Positions 7,129 to 15,462 of a DNA stretch of 21,404 nt are shown here, one piece after another. Every line of letters begins with the position of its first letter. The stretch's first letter is position 1. The notes below the pieces were generated by a model. It did no database searches, was not told where the DNA came from, and worked only from the letters and a program-made list of their open reading frames with translations. The position numbers and the translations under genes are program-made. Origin of the DNA: Candidatus Parcubacteria bacterium (lineage in GTDB: Bacteria; Patescibacteriota; Patescibacteriia; PEXW01); the NCBI GenBank assembly GCA_003597955.1, contig QZJU01000014.1, positions 1-21,404 of the forward strand. The letters are read 5' to 3'.

Positions 7129-8451
7129 TTAACGCTTAACGAAAATTTCCGGCTTGACCTTTAAAGAAATGGCAAAGGTCACGATTTCTTCGGTTGGGGC
7201 TGGCTGGCCAGATGGCGGCGTGCCTGCCGTCGGCGTGGCTTGGGTCGAGCGGGCCGCCGAAGAAATGTTGACTTCGGTCACAAAATCCACGGCCTGACGG
7301 AAAATCAAGAGTTGCCGGCCGACATCATCAAAAGACCTGGCCGTGGCCGCTAAACTGACTGAGCCGTTAACATCCACGGACATATTCCCGTAAGTTACGG
7401 TTGGTAGGGTGTACTTTTCCAATTCTTCAAAAAACTTGTCCCAATAAATGTGTTGATTTAAAATCTGGCGGACGCTGTTGGCTTTCTGCTGTAAGGTTTG
7501 CGCATATTTTAAGGTCCCTGTCATATTGGATTCGATTTCCACGTTGACTTGCTGAAGCTGTTCGTCCAGACTGGCCAACTTTTTTTCAATATTGTTCGTA
7601 TACAGCCAAAGTCCGAAAGAAATTGCCGCCACCAAAACCGCGGGGCCAACCAAAGTCAGCGCAAAATAAATTTTAGACTTCGGGCCGGTTTTGGGCTGAT
7701 ATTCTTCGGGCACCAAGTTTACATTCAGTCCATTGCCCAAAATTGGTTGGCGTGGCGTAAAATCGGTCTGCGGTTTTTCTGGAATTTTTTGCTCGGGCGC
7801 CAACGGTGCGCTGGGCATTTTTGGTTTCACTTCTGCGGGCGCTACCGGCTTGTAAGCGGGTGGTGGCGGAGGCGGTGGCGGCGGAGGCACCGCGGGTTTA
7901 CTGATCTGGTTTAAAGTCGGACTGAAAATTTTTGCTGGCGCATTTGGGGTGGGTGGCGGCGTCCAGCTTGGTTTGCGCGTTTCCGGCCGGGGCGCCCGGA
8001 TCACGGGCTTGGCTGGTATTGGCGCAGGCTTGCTGGCTTCGGGCTTGGGTTTTCCGATTTGACCTTGAAATCGATTTAAAAAGCGACGAAAAAAACCAAC
8101 CGGTTTTGGCCCTGACGGCTTTGGCGCTTCGCTTGGAGAGACCGGCGGTTTTGCCAAACCTAAACGGTCGGTCATAGTTTCAATTTTCGTCACTGGCCCG
8201 GATGGGCCAGCGGTTTTTTGAATGCTTTGCGCATGCGCGGGCTTGGGTTCAGCGGGTTTTATTTTAGGCAGGGGCTGGGGTTTGCGTTTAAAGATTGACT
8301 TAAAAAATTCCAAAACCCCGCCCATTTTCACCACGCGTTCGCCAAAGACCCGGTCTTTCGGTTCGGTCATCTCAATTTCCGGGGGTTTCGGTTTAACCTC
8401 TTTTTTTAACTGTTTATCCTTTTCCGGCAAAAGGTTGATGGATGAATCCAT
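7129..8451 (-). CDS. pilN: PilN-like protein with two INLLP-type motifs and a long Pro-rich linker
   Basis: 440 residues, about twice the usual PilN length. The C-terminal part is a normal PilN: NVNLVPEEY (243-251), one membrane helix (about 262-284), a coiled coil (about 287-330) and a ferredoxin-like domain (about 335-438). Before it lie 240 extra residues, opening with SINLLPE (4-10). This is a second copy of the short motif by which PilN N-termini bind the groove of PilM. The stretch between is disordered, rich in Pro, Lys and Ala, with ten consecutive prolines at 189-198 and two short amphipathic stretches (FFKSIFKRK, 49-57; GFFRRFLNRF, 119-128). It follows pilM with a 9-nt gap. The open frame is continuous, so this is a real extension rather than two genes. 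The function of the double motif is inferred: one PilN may contact two PilM sites. Confidence 0.88.
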   Translation of the reverse strand: MDSSINLLPEKDKQLKKEVKPKPPEIEMTEPKDRVFGERVVKMGGVLEFFKSIFKRKPQPLPKIKPAEPKPAHAQSIQKTAGPSGPVTKIETMTDRLGLAKPPVSPSEAPKPSGPKPVGFFRRFLNRFQGQIGKPKPEASKPAPIPAKPVIRAPRPETRKPSWTPPPTPNAPAKIFSPTLNQISKPAVPPPPPPPPPPAYKPVAPAEVKPKMPSAPLAPEQKIPEKPQTDFTPRQPILGNGLNVNLVPEEYQPKTGPKSKIYFALTLVGPAVLVAAISFGLWLYTNNIEKKLASLDEQLQQVNVEIESNMTGTLKYAQTLQQKANSVRQILNQHIYWDKFFEELEKYTLPTVTYGNMSVDVNGSVSLAATARSFDDVGRQLLIFRQAVDFVTEVNISSAARSTQATPTAGTPPSGQPAPTEEIVTFAISLKVKPEIFVKR

Positions 8452-8460
8452 AATAAAAAA

Positions 8461-9594
8461 TTAAGATCCCAGTTGCCTCAATGCCAGTCCGACCGCCACG
8501 GCAAAACGCGGCCCGATTTCATTCCAAACTGGCTTCAATTCCACGGGATAAGCAACGCGACCCCAGGGATCGCCTATGTAGGTTCGGATATTGAAAAGCT
8601 TGGTGAAGTATTCGGGCAGATTCGTTAAGAAGGCCGAACCGCCGGCCAAAACTATCTTTTCAATATTTCTTCCGGTATTTTGGTTCTGGTACAAATTCAG
8701 AACATAACGAATTTCGTTGGTAATGGAATTCACCACGAATTCAATTGCTTTAGGAATATTGCTTTGGCTGGCCGTTTGGGTGGAAATGAAGAAATCCCGT
8801 TTGAACTGTTCCGCCCGTTCCGGATTGACCCTAAGCGTGCTGGCAATGGTTTTGGTAATAGTGTCCCCGCCCACATCAATGGAGCGGGTCAGCATGGGAA
8901 TGCCTTCGCTGAAAACCACAATGTCCGTGGCAATCGCACCGATATCCACGATCATGATCGGCGCTTTGTCATGGCCGATTAAGGACCGCTCCACGGAAAA
9001 AGCCTCAGTCTCCAAAGCCACCAACTGCAAGTCCGCGGCTTTGAAAATTTCCATGTACTTCTGCACCAAATTTTTCGGCGCGGCGGTCAACAGAACTTTC
9101 AAATCTTTCGCGCTGGTTTTGCCTGCCGTTTCCGGGGAAGGCATATTTGCTTCTTTGTGATTCACCTGACCTTGGGCGTTTATGCCGGAAACTTTGGCCG
9201 CCAAAGAGTCTTCTTTCAAGACTTCCCAATCCAAAATCATTTCTTCCACGGGCATAGGCACGAATTTCTTGGCTTCCCATTTGACTGCGGACATCAATTC
9301 CTTTTTGGACATCTGCGGCAGGGAAATGATGGAGCTGAAAACCGTAAAACTGGGCAGGGCCGTCACGGCCAAACGGGAGCTGACCCGCGCGGCCTTGGTC
9401 ACCTGCTTAAGAGCCTCCACGATCGCCCGCATTTCCTCGGAAACGCTGTTTTTCAGCAAATCACTGCGTTTTTCGGCAAAACCATAAGTCACCAAAGTCG
9501 GCCGGTTGTTCACCGATTTCAATTCCACCAGCTTGATGGCAGAACCGCCGATGTCAATGCCTAAATAACTTTGTTTGATTGAAAATAAAGGCAT
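8461..9594 (-). CDS. pilM: PilM, actin-like type IV pilus assembly protein
   Basis: 377 residues with the actin/FtsA-like nucleotide-binding layout. Phosphate-1 motif LGIDIGGSAIKLVEL is at 11-25, phosphate-2 motif MIVDIGAIATDIVVF at 214-228 and adenosine motif IVLAGGSAFL at 314-323. The segment KKELMSAVKWEAKKFVP (97-113) is the strongly conserved PilM helix before the groove that holds the PilN N-terminus. PilM is a cytoplasmic ring-like scaffold linking PilN to the motor. A Lys/Gln/Ser-rich insert at about 130-163 is probably a surface loop. The start is 6 nt after the large upstream gene, with no Shine-Dalgarno site, so it is probably translated by coupling. Confidence 0.97.
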   Translation of the reverse strand: MPLFSIKQSYLGIDIGGSAIKLVELKSVNNRPTLVTYGFAEKRSDLLKNSVSEEMRAIVEALKQVTKAARVSSRLAVTALPSFTVFSSIISLPQMSKKELMSAVKWEAKKFVPMPVEEMILDWEVLKEDSLAAKVSGINAQGQVNHKEANMPSPETAGKTSAKDLKVLLTAAPKNLVQKYMEIFKAADLQLVALETEAFSVERSLIGHDKAPIMIVDIGAIATDIVVFSEGIPMLTRSIDVGGDTITKTIASTLRVNPERAEQFKRDFFISTQTASQSNIPKAIEFVVNSITNEIRYVLNLYQNQNTGRNIEKIVLAGGSAFLTNLPEYFTKLFNIRTYIGDPWGRVAYPVELKPVWNEIGPRFAVAVGLALRQLGS

Positions 9595-9600
9595 AATTTT

Positions 9601-12600
9601 TTAAGGTTGGGTGCGGGTAGGATTAGGCAAGGCTTTGCTTACATCGGCCAAACCCGGGGGAGGATTGAGATACAGCCGCTGATCATAGATAATCTTCTCT
9701 CCGGGCAAAGTTAAATCCTTTGAGCCGTACCTTTCTAATACGAAACTTCTGGCCAATATCAGCCCCTCCACAAGTAAAGGGATGCATTTTTGGCTGCCGC
9801 CAGTGCCAGTAGGGCAATAAGCTAAATCATTGCCGGTTTTAAAGGCGCCGCCAGTGCCATCTTCTTTGCCCATAACAATGAATGCACCGATCAACTGATT
9901 CACCGTTGGCTCAATTTCCACATCACCCTTAACCACAAAAGCAATGGTTGGCACATCCCGGATTTTTGACGGCGAATTGGGTTCAGAACTGATTATATTA
10001 TAATTAATTTTTAGGTTTCCGTCCACTACAATTGTCGTGGTTTGGGCGCTGGTTTCTCCTGTGGTAAACGGCAGACGCCAGGCAAACCTAACAGTGGATT
10101 CCGTATCATGACTTTTTACGCTTGTCAGGCTTTGGACTCCTGAAAAACGCTTGGTGGCTGAATCATAACCCGTGTAAGACACATACTCTTCATTAGCCGT
10201 GCCTGGGTCAATAACTAGAGCGCAACCAGCGCAATTCGGCCGATCATAAGTCGTGCCGCCCTGTACGTATTGAGCCGAAGGCGTAGGAAAATCACCGCCA
10301 TTAACGGTTAATGTACCTGCCCCGACATCCCGCGTCACATATTTCCCATTGCCGCCATCCACGGTAAAATCTCCGCTAATGTGAATGACTTGACTATCAA
10401 GTTTTTGCAAAGGCGGCACATGAGTTGCCCATTGCGCGTCTTGAGTGGTTGAAAATTTCAAGCCCTGCAATAAAGAACTGGTCCAGGTGCCGGTCGTGGT
10501 TAAACCCGTCGGCTCTTCTCCGGTTTTTGCGCTGGTTTCAAAAAGCGAATTCCCAAAACGATTTTGACCCGTGTTAACAATTTTTGGGGTTGTACCGCTT
10601 AAGTACTGCAAGCCAATCGGGTTACTGACAAAACCAATCAAGCCAGCCAAATCCAATTTACCCAAAACATTCCGGTAGATAACCGACTGGCTGGATGGAT
10701 ATTCAATTTTAGGCTTGCTTCCGGTCGCGGAGCCGAAAAAATGCGAGGTGGGCAAGCCCGTGGTATAACCCGAGCCCGGCAAAGTAAACGGGGTAATGTT
10801 GCCGCTGGCTTCGATGCGATAAGTGCTAACCGCGCATTCATCGTCAAAAGTTCCGTCGCCATCGTAATCGCACATTATCGCTTCCCCGGATTTTTTTTCT
10901 GGTTTGGGGAGCATGATGTCTTCCACGGAATACACATTCCCGAACAAGGTTTCCAGCCAGGCATAGCCCAAAAAAATTAAAGGCCTGAACTGAATCCAGC
11001 CATAACTGTCACTCCAGCCCCAACCGTACAATTCATAAAAACTTCCGCTCCAAAATGCTTCCACGCCGTATTCCTGGCTGGTAACATTTGTAATAATTGA
11101 TCCCGCAGGGTAACTCCCAACAAAACCCGGATCTAAGGCCAAACCATTACTGCCTTGCCTGGTATATTTAACATACTCACTATCCAACATCGCGATACCG
11201 GTGGCGCCGTCACTCCCAAAATTTACAATATCTGCGCTGCTTAAAGTTAAAGAAGAGCATTGATTACAAGCAACGGTCAAAGTTCCAGAAGGGTTTGTAT
11301 CAACTTTAAAATACCCTCTTAACCTAATCCAGCCTTCGTCATCATTCGTGCAACGCCCAGTGCCGGAATCCAAATCGCACAAATTCAAAAACCTGCCCCA
11401 GCCATAAACCTTTTGCGTGCTTGGGTCGTATTTTGCCAAGGCTACCGTACCATCACTTAATATGCTGTTATGATAGGCATTACCAGGAGGATTGCCGTGG
11501 GGGTTTGCGGCTGTTACTGATTCCTTTCTTTCAAAACTTAACCAACCGGCATTTGATGACCAAGCATAGCCCCCAAAGCGATAGCCGTTTGGCGCAACCG
11601 CCGTAGCCGCTGGCACGGTATTATTAACAAAACCAATGCCGGCGCCATAAGTCGAATCCGTGCAATCTGTGTTATTGCCGCAATTCAATGAAAGCCAGCC
11701 GAAATTCGATGACCAACCCCAACCCATCACCGGATTTGCAGCTTCGCTTGGGCCAATGCTGGTTCCGCCCAAATTCGCGGAAAAACTGACTCTTTGCGAA
11801 CCAATCTGCGACCACATTATCGGCGGCAGACCCGAGTTGATTACAAATGGATCAAGCGCATCATAAGGCACGAAGTTAGCTATTGAAGGGGTTTGTGCAA
11901 AAACCGAAACCGTTTGATCACTGGCTGGATTCCAGCCCCAGCCCAGGCTTGGCGGATTTAACTCTTCAAAAATTGTCAGCTGGTTATTATTCGTATTTCT
12001 TGCTGCGACCCAAGCTTTGGGCTGGCCATTGGCATGCTGGCCAAAAAACCCCACACTCGGCGAATAATAATTATTATTGCCCAAGCTCCATTCCTCACCG
12101 CCCGCGCAATCCACACTTGAAGTCTGGGCTAAGTCTGTTGCAATGCTTATGCTACATGCTTGCGCCCTTATCTTTTTGTCATAAGGTTCAGGTGTTTCTT
12201 TTTCCACGTTGTTGTAGGTCTTGCCGCCTTCATAAGCCACCACCATCCTGCCAGTCAAATCGCCGGTCGCGCCTGAACCCACGGTAAAATCAAATTGATA
12301 TTGAGCGCTGGCGACTTCCAAATCGCCGGCCCGAAAACCATGACAGACCTCGTTGTCATTTGCCGCGCACGGGTCTTGCTCAAAATAATAAACCTCCATG
12401 CCGGCGAAATTTGCCAGGGCAATTGTCGGCCCAGAAGTACTTTGCCAAACCGTATCATACTGACTTTTTAAAACCCTTAGATTCAAAGGCTGACCGTCTC
12501 CTGACACACAAGTTGTTGTATAAACACCGCAAATTTGTTCGATCTTAAAAACAACCTTTGCTGGTTTTGAATAAATAATGGCTGGATTTTTTTTATTACC

Positions 12601-13476
12601 AACAGGAAAAAAAAGCGCTCTTGGCTCTGAACCACGAGTATTAGACGAACTAAATAACAATGGTGTCGTAAATCCATAATTAAATGAGTTTGTCCAACTC
12701 CCGCTCCAGCCGACATTTTCAAAATTACTTTCAGTAGTATATACGACAAAATAATTTCTATTACCAGTTCCACAAGAAACCAAACCCCAAATTCTCCGTG
12801 AGCCATCAGCTAAAATCTGTACGCCGACGCCGACCGATGAAAATGAACTGCTTGGAACATCGCATGTTCCTGGATCAAAATTCGATGCCGGATCTTTTTG
12901 AGTACTAATACTCCACATCAAACTACCCTCCTCCCAAATTAACCTGGCAATCTTACCTGAAGTATAAGGATTTTGAAAAGCATATGTATAAGAAACCCAA
13001 AAATCCTTGCCGTTTGGGTCTGGATACAAAGTATACTCAAATTTATTACCCATAATCGGCAAACTTGTGGTAGCACCAGTCAGGGCCTGCGACCAAGTTC
13101 GACCATTATTACTACTCATCCGGAATTCCAATTGACAAACCCGAGTTGGACTGCTGCCCGTGCAAGCGCCGGTGTTTACGAAAGCCACGACCAATAGCCG
13201 ATAATCGGTTTTGGGGTTAATGTACAATACTTTCCGATTTTTCTGGTTTTCGGGCCGCCAAGATCTCTCGGTTATTGCACCAGAAACTGTGTCGCGCCGA
13301 CCTAAATCATAGTTTTGAGCTTGAAGTCGACCATAAATTGAGCCCATAACTACGGGTGCTGGATTAGTCAAAGCCGCATTTCCGACCTTGGGAGTAAAAA
13401 CTAAAATCCCCAAAAAAGCCAGGCTAAACATTAGCCAAGCTCTTACTTTACTATTTAGTAAGCGTTTTTTTCGCAT
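9601..13476 (-). CDS. Giant secreted protein heading the pilus operon, PilY1-like candidate
   Basis: 1291 residues, first gene after the operon promoter. A Sec signal peptide is clear: basic MRKKRLLNSKVR, hydrophobic AWLMFSLAFLGILVF, then a likely cut near GNA-AL (about 34). Residues 36-560 are beta-rich and hold an Asp-box/BNR motif, SSNNGRTW (121-128), as in sialidase-like propellers. Residues 584-840 carry four GW modules, such as GWGWSSNFGWLSL and GYAWSSNAGWLSF. A calcium-type loop, DYDGDGTFDDE (870-880), is bracketed by cysteines. The last third (about 1025-1260) is beta-helix-like (GDFTVDGGNG, VVDGNLKINYN, VVKGDVEIEPTV, GAFIVMG). About 22 cysteines occur in close pairs. There is no sortase signal or C-terminal membrane anchor. 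Linkage to pilM, together with the propeller and calcium-loop hints, suggests a pilus-tip adhesin like PilY1; this is inference, and no family match was confirmed. Confidence 0.75.
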   Translation of the reverse strand: MRKKRLLNSKVRAWLMFSLAFLGILVFTPKVGNAALTNPAPVVMGSIYGRLQAQNYDLGRRDTVSGAITERSWRPENQKNRKVLYINPKTDYRLLVVAFVNTGACTGSSPTRVCQLEFRMSSNNGRTWSQALTGATTSLPIMGNKFEYTLYPDPNGKDFWVSYTYAFQNPYTSGKIARLIWEEGSLMWSISTQKDPASNFDPGTCDVPSSSFSSVGVGVQILADGSRRIWGLVSCGTGNRNYFVVYTTESNFENVGWSGSWTNSFNYGFTTPLLFSSSNTRGSEPRALFFPVGNKKNPAIIYSKPAKVVFKIEQICGVYTTTCVSGDGQPLNLRVLKSQYDTVWQSTSGPTIALANFAGMEVYYFEQDPCAANDNEVCHGFRAGDLEVASAQYQFDFTVGSGATGDLTGRMVVAYEGGKTYNNVEKETPEPYDKKIRAQACSISIATDLAQTSSVDCAGGEEWSLGNNNYYSPSVGFFGQHANGQPKAWVAARNTNNNQLTIFEELNPPSLGWGWNPASDQTVSVFAQTPSIANFVPYDALDPFVINSGLPPIMWSQIGSQRVSFSANLGGTSIGPSEAANPVMGWGWSSNFGWLSLNCGNNTDCTDSTYGAGIGFVNNTVPAATAVAPNGYRFGGYAWSSNAGWLSFERKESVTAANPHGNPPGNAYHNSILSDGTVALAKYDPSTQKVYGWGRFLNLCDLDSGTGRCTNDDEGWIRLRGYFKVDTNPSGTLTVACNQCSSLTLSSADIVNFGSDGATGIAMLDSEYVKYTRQGSNGLALDPGFVGSYPAGSIITNVTSQEYGVEAFWSGSFYELYGWGWSDSYGWIQFRPLIFLGYAWLETLFGNVYSVEDIMLPKPEKKSGEAIMCDYDGDGTFDDECAVSTYRIEASGNITPFTLPGSGYTTGLPTSHFFGSATGSKPKIEYPSSQSVIYRNVLGKLDLAGLIGFVSNPIGLQYLSGTTPKIVNTGQNRFGNSLFETSAKTGEEPTGLTTTGTWTSSLLQGLKFSTTQDAQWATHVPPLQKLDSQVIHISGDFTVDGGNGKYVTRDVGAGTLTVNGGDFPTPSAQYVQGGTTYDRPNCAGCALVIDPGTANEEYVSYTGYDSATKRFSGVQSLTSVKSHDTESTVRFAWRLPFTTGETSAQTTTIVVDGNLKINYNIISSEPNSPSKIRDVPTIAFVVKGDVEIEPTVNQLIGAFIVMGKEDGTGGAFKTGNDLAYCPTGTGGSQKCIPLLVEGLILARSFVLERYGSKDLTLPGEKIIYDQRLYLNPPPGLADVSKALPNPTRTQP

Positions 13477-13513
13477 TAGAAATTTTGGCTTTTTATCTTT
13501 AACAAGCCTTTAT

Positions 13514-13542
13514 ATTTTACCATCAAATCGCCAAAAAGTCAA
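13514..13542 (-). promoter_or_regulatory. Sigma-70 type promoter of the pilus operon
   Basis: On the minus strand the -35 is TTGACT (13537-13542) and the -10 is TAAAAT (13514-13519), 17 nt apart. The predicted start near 13507 leaves a leader of about 31 nt before the ATG at 13476, which has no Shine-Dalgarno site. With the terminator at 13681-13710 closing the upstream unit, this is the likely promoter for the whole pilus gene set. Confidence 0.75.
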
Positions 13543-13576
13543 ATTATAATTGCTATAAAAAAATCATTGCTATAAC

Positions 13577-13660
13577 TCCCCCCTCTTTAACTGCCGAGGG
13601 TTTTGGCATGCTCGCTGTATTTCGCTGGCGACTCGTAGCGGACGGGAAGTAAGCTGGGAC
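13577..13660. other. GC-rich intergenic island of unknown nature
   Basis: A compositionally distinct patch inside an otherwise AT-rich gap, with short internal inverted matches (for example GCCGAGG..TTTTGGC, and CTCGC near 13611 against GCGACTCG near 13628). It has no open frame and no tRNA-like cloverleaf. It looks like a decayed palindromic repeat related in style to the other intergenic repeats, but no copy could be matched in the window. Confidence 0.3.
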
Positions 13661-13680
13661 TTGAGAATTTTTTATATCAC

Positions 13681-13710
13681 AAAAAGCCCTAAATTCTTAC
13701 TAGGGCTTTT
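13681..13710 (-). terminator. Intrinsic terminator after the 569-residue protein gene
   Basis: AAAAGCCCTA and TAGGGCTTTT form a perfect 10-bp stem around a 9-nt loop, about 25 nt past the stop codon at 13735. On the minus strand the stem ends in a run of T residues (GGGCTTTTTG). The A/T symmetry could let it act in both directions. It separates this gene from the pilus operon. Confidence 0.9.
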
Positions 13711-13734
13711 GGGTCAAATTGAATTGGTGGTAAA

Positions 13735-15444
13735 TTATCCGCCGCCGGGAGGAACGCAAGGACTCGAACCAACAACGCCACTACAGCAATAATGAGTCAC
13801 CGGATTATAACACTGATAGCTACCCACACAACAGGAGGTTTCGTGAATGGTTGTATTTGGAATAGTATAACAACTGGACGCGCCACAGATTGGGTTATTA
13901 TTGTAATTCAAAGTCTTGGATGCTGTCCCTTTTCGGCCAACATTATCTTCGGCCACAGCCACGACATAATATGTGCCGTTGACCCGGTCGGTCGTATTCA
14001 AAACGAGATTCCAAAAACCGTTAAAGACCGTACCACTAGTTAAGGTTGCATAATTCCTGTTATTACTAAAATCGGTGAGCAAGATACCAGTAGTATCATT
14101 ACAGGGGGTGCTAGTACAAATATAATACTTTACACCATTTGGCATGTCTTTCAAACCAGAACCGCTATCCAAAACTTGGGTGGTCAAGGTAATTTGACTG
14201 GAAACCGTGGCTGGATTTGCCGAGGGTACATTAAAAGCTAAAACTGGATTTGTGTAATCGATATAATCTAACCGATTTGACTCTGGGCTCAATAAATCCG
14301 AGGTATTTTTAGCCTGGGCGTAAATTGTCTGCACCGCCGTTAAACCAGTGGTATTCCAATTATAAACACAGGGGCTGCTGGTGCAAGTTTGCACAAGCTG
14401 GGCTGCATTCGCTCCATTCTGAATTTTGATGGTAATTTCTGCAATTTCCTCGGTAGCAGCATCGGGTGAAGTGGCGGTTATGGTCACCGAACCTTGACCA
14501 ATATAGTTACGGCTAACGTTGGGATTAAAAAATTCAGGTGAGACCGCAATGGTTGGTGCCTCTGGCGGGGTTGTATCGCCGGAACAGCTAACCGTTTGAC
14601 TGGAATACAAAATCTTAACTCGAATTTTTATATTTTGCGCAGTAGGATTGTCTACTAATAAATTACCGGAAAATACCCCCGCGGCGCATTCCCGATATTC
14701 AGATTTATCTTGGGGCAAAAGTAACCAGGTTGAATCAGTGGGTGCCCCAGCTAACGAATATAAAATTTGGTAAGACTCTAAGCGATAAGCATTTCCGCCA
14801 AAAACCCCATCCTTAATATTAATGCTCTTGTCAATCTGACTGGCCGTTAAGGTCTCAAGTAAAGTCTCGTCTCCGCCGCCAATGCTCTGCCCGCCAACCG
14901 TTAAGCTATCAACACTTAAAGTACCATTAATATCCACATTGCCTATGAAGGTTCCTGCAAACCCGGCTGGCGCTATTGCTTGGGCGTAAATTGCATTGCC
15001 ATCAACCGTACTGGCAAAAACCCCAGATGCGGAATTAGTACCCGCACCGTAAAGTGCGTACTTACCAGCGGTGCTTGCCGTGCCGTAAACTCCGTGTTCA
15101 TTTGCACTAGCGACATTAATGGGTATGCCCGAATAACCCGATACTGTGGAAATCCCTTGCCCGCTTTCGGACAAAATCAAACCGCCATACAAATTTAAAT
15201 TCTTGGGCGTGCCGGCGACGCCAATAGTCACCGGGGTCAAGATCTGCTGTGCGGCGTTTGGATCCTTCGTGTTTAAAAACAAAGGCTTCTCAACATTGCA
15301 GGTCAGGTCAACTGCAGGATCACAGGTAGGGTTTTCAAAAGTCGCGGCCAAAACCAGTTTTAATCCCAAACCAAAAACCCCGACTAAAAGCAGGGTTAAG
15401 CTAAGCTTAAACCAACTGGGCAGACTTAAATGTTGGTTTTGCAT
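13735..15444 (-). CDS. Secreted surface protein with Ig-like domains and cysteine-rich tail
   Basis: 569 residues. An N-terminal hydrophobic segment (about 12-34, ending LVLAA) is a signal peptide or anchor. Residues 80-185 carry glycine/alanine-rich short repeats (EHGVYGTA, KYALYGAG, SGVFAS, NAIYAQ) typical of fibre- or tail-like surface proteins, then NVDINGTLSVDSLTVGG. From about 292 come two Ig- or cadherin-like beta domains (TTPPEAPTIAVSP.. and YTNPVLAFNVPSAN..), each with a short cysteine loop (CTSSPC, CTSTPC). The tail (520-569) has eight cysteines, including two CC pairs, and ends PPGGG. The gene is a single unit with its own promoter and terminator, next to the pilus operon and in the same direction. 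A structural or adhesive surface role is inferred; no exact family is recognised. Confidence 0.75.
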   Translation of the reverse strand: MQNQHLSLPSWFKLSLTLLLVGVFGLGLKLVLAATFENPTCDPAVDLTCNVEKPLFLNTKDPNAAQQILTPVTIGVAGTPKNLNLYGGLILSESGQGISTVSGYSGIPINVASANEHGVYGTASTAGKYALYGAGTNSASGVFASTVDGNAIYAQAIAPAGFAGTFIGNVDINGTLSVDSLTVGGQSIGGGDETLLETLTASQIDKSINIKDGVFGGNAYRLESYQILYSLAGAPTDSTWLLLPQDKSEYRECAAGVFSGNLLVDNPTAQNIKIRVKILYSSQTVSCSGDTTPPEAPTIAVSPEFFNPNVSRNYIGQGSVTITATSPDAATEEIAEITIKIQNGANAAQLVQTCTSSPCVYNWNTTGLTAVQTIYAQAKNTSDLLSPESNRLDYIDYTNPVLAFNVPSANPATVSSQITLTTQVLDSGSGLKDMPNGVKYYICTSTPCNDTTGILLTDFSNNRNYATLTSGTVFNGFWNLVLNTTDRVNGTYYVVAVAEDNVGRKGTASKTLNYNNNPICGASSCYTIPNTTIHETSCCVGSYQCYNPVTHYCCSGVVGSSPCVPPGGG

Positions 15445-15462
15445 TATTATATTAGAGTTAAT

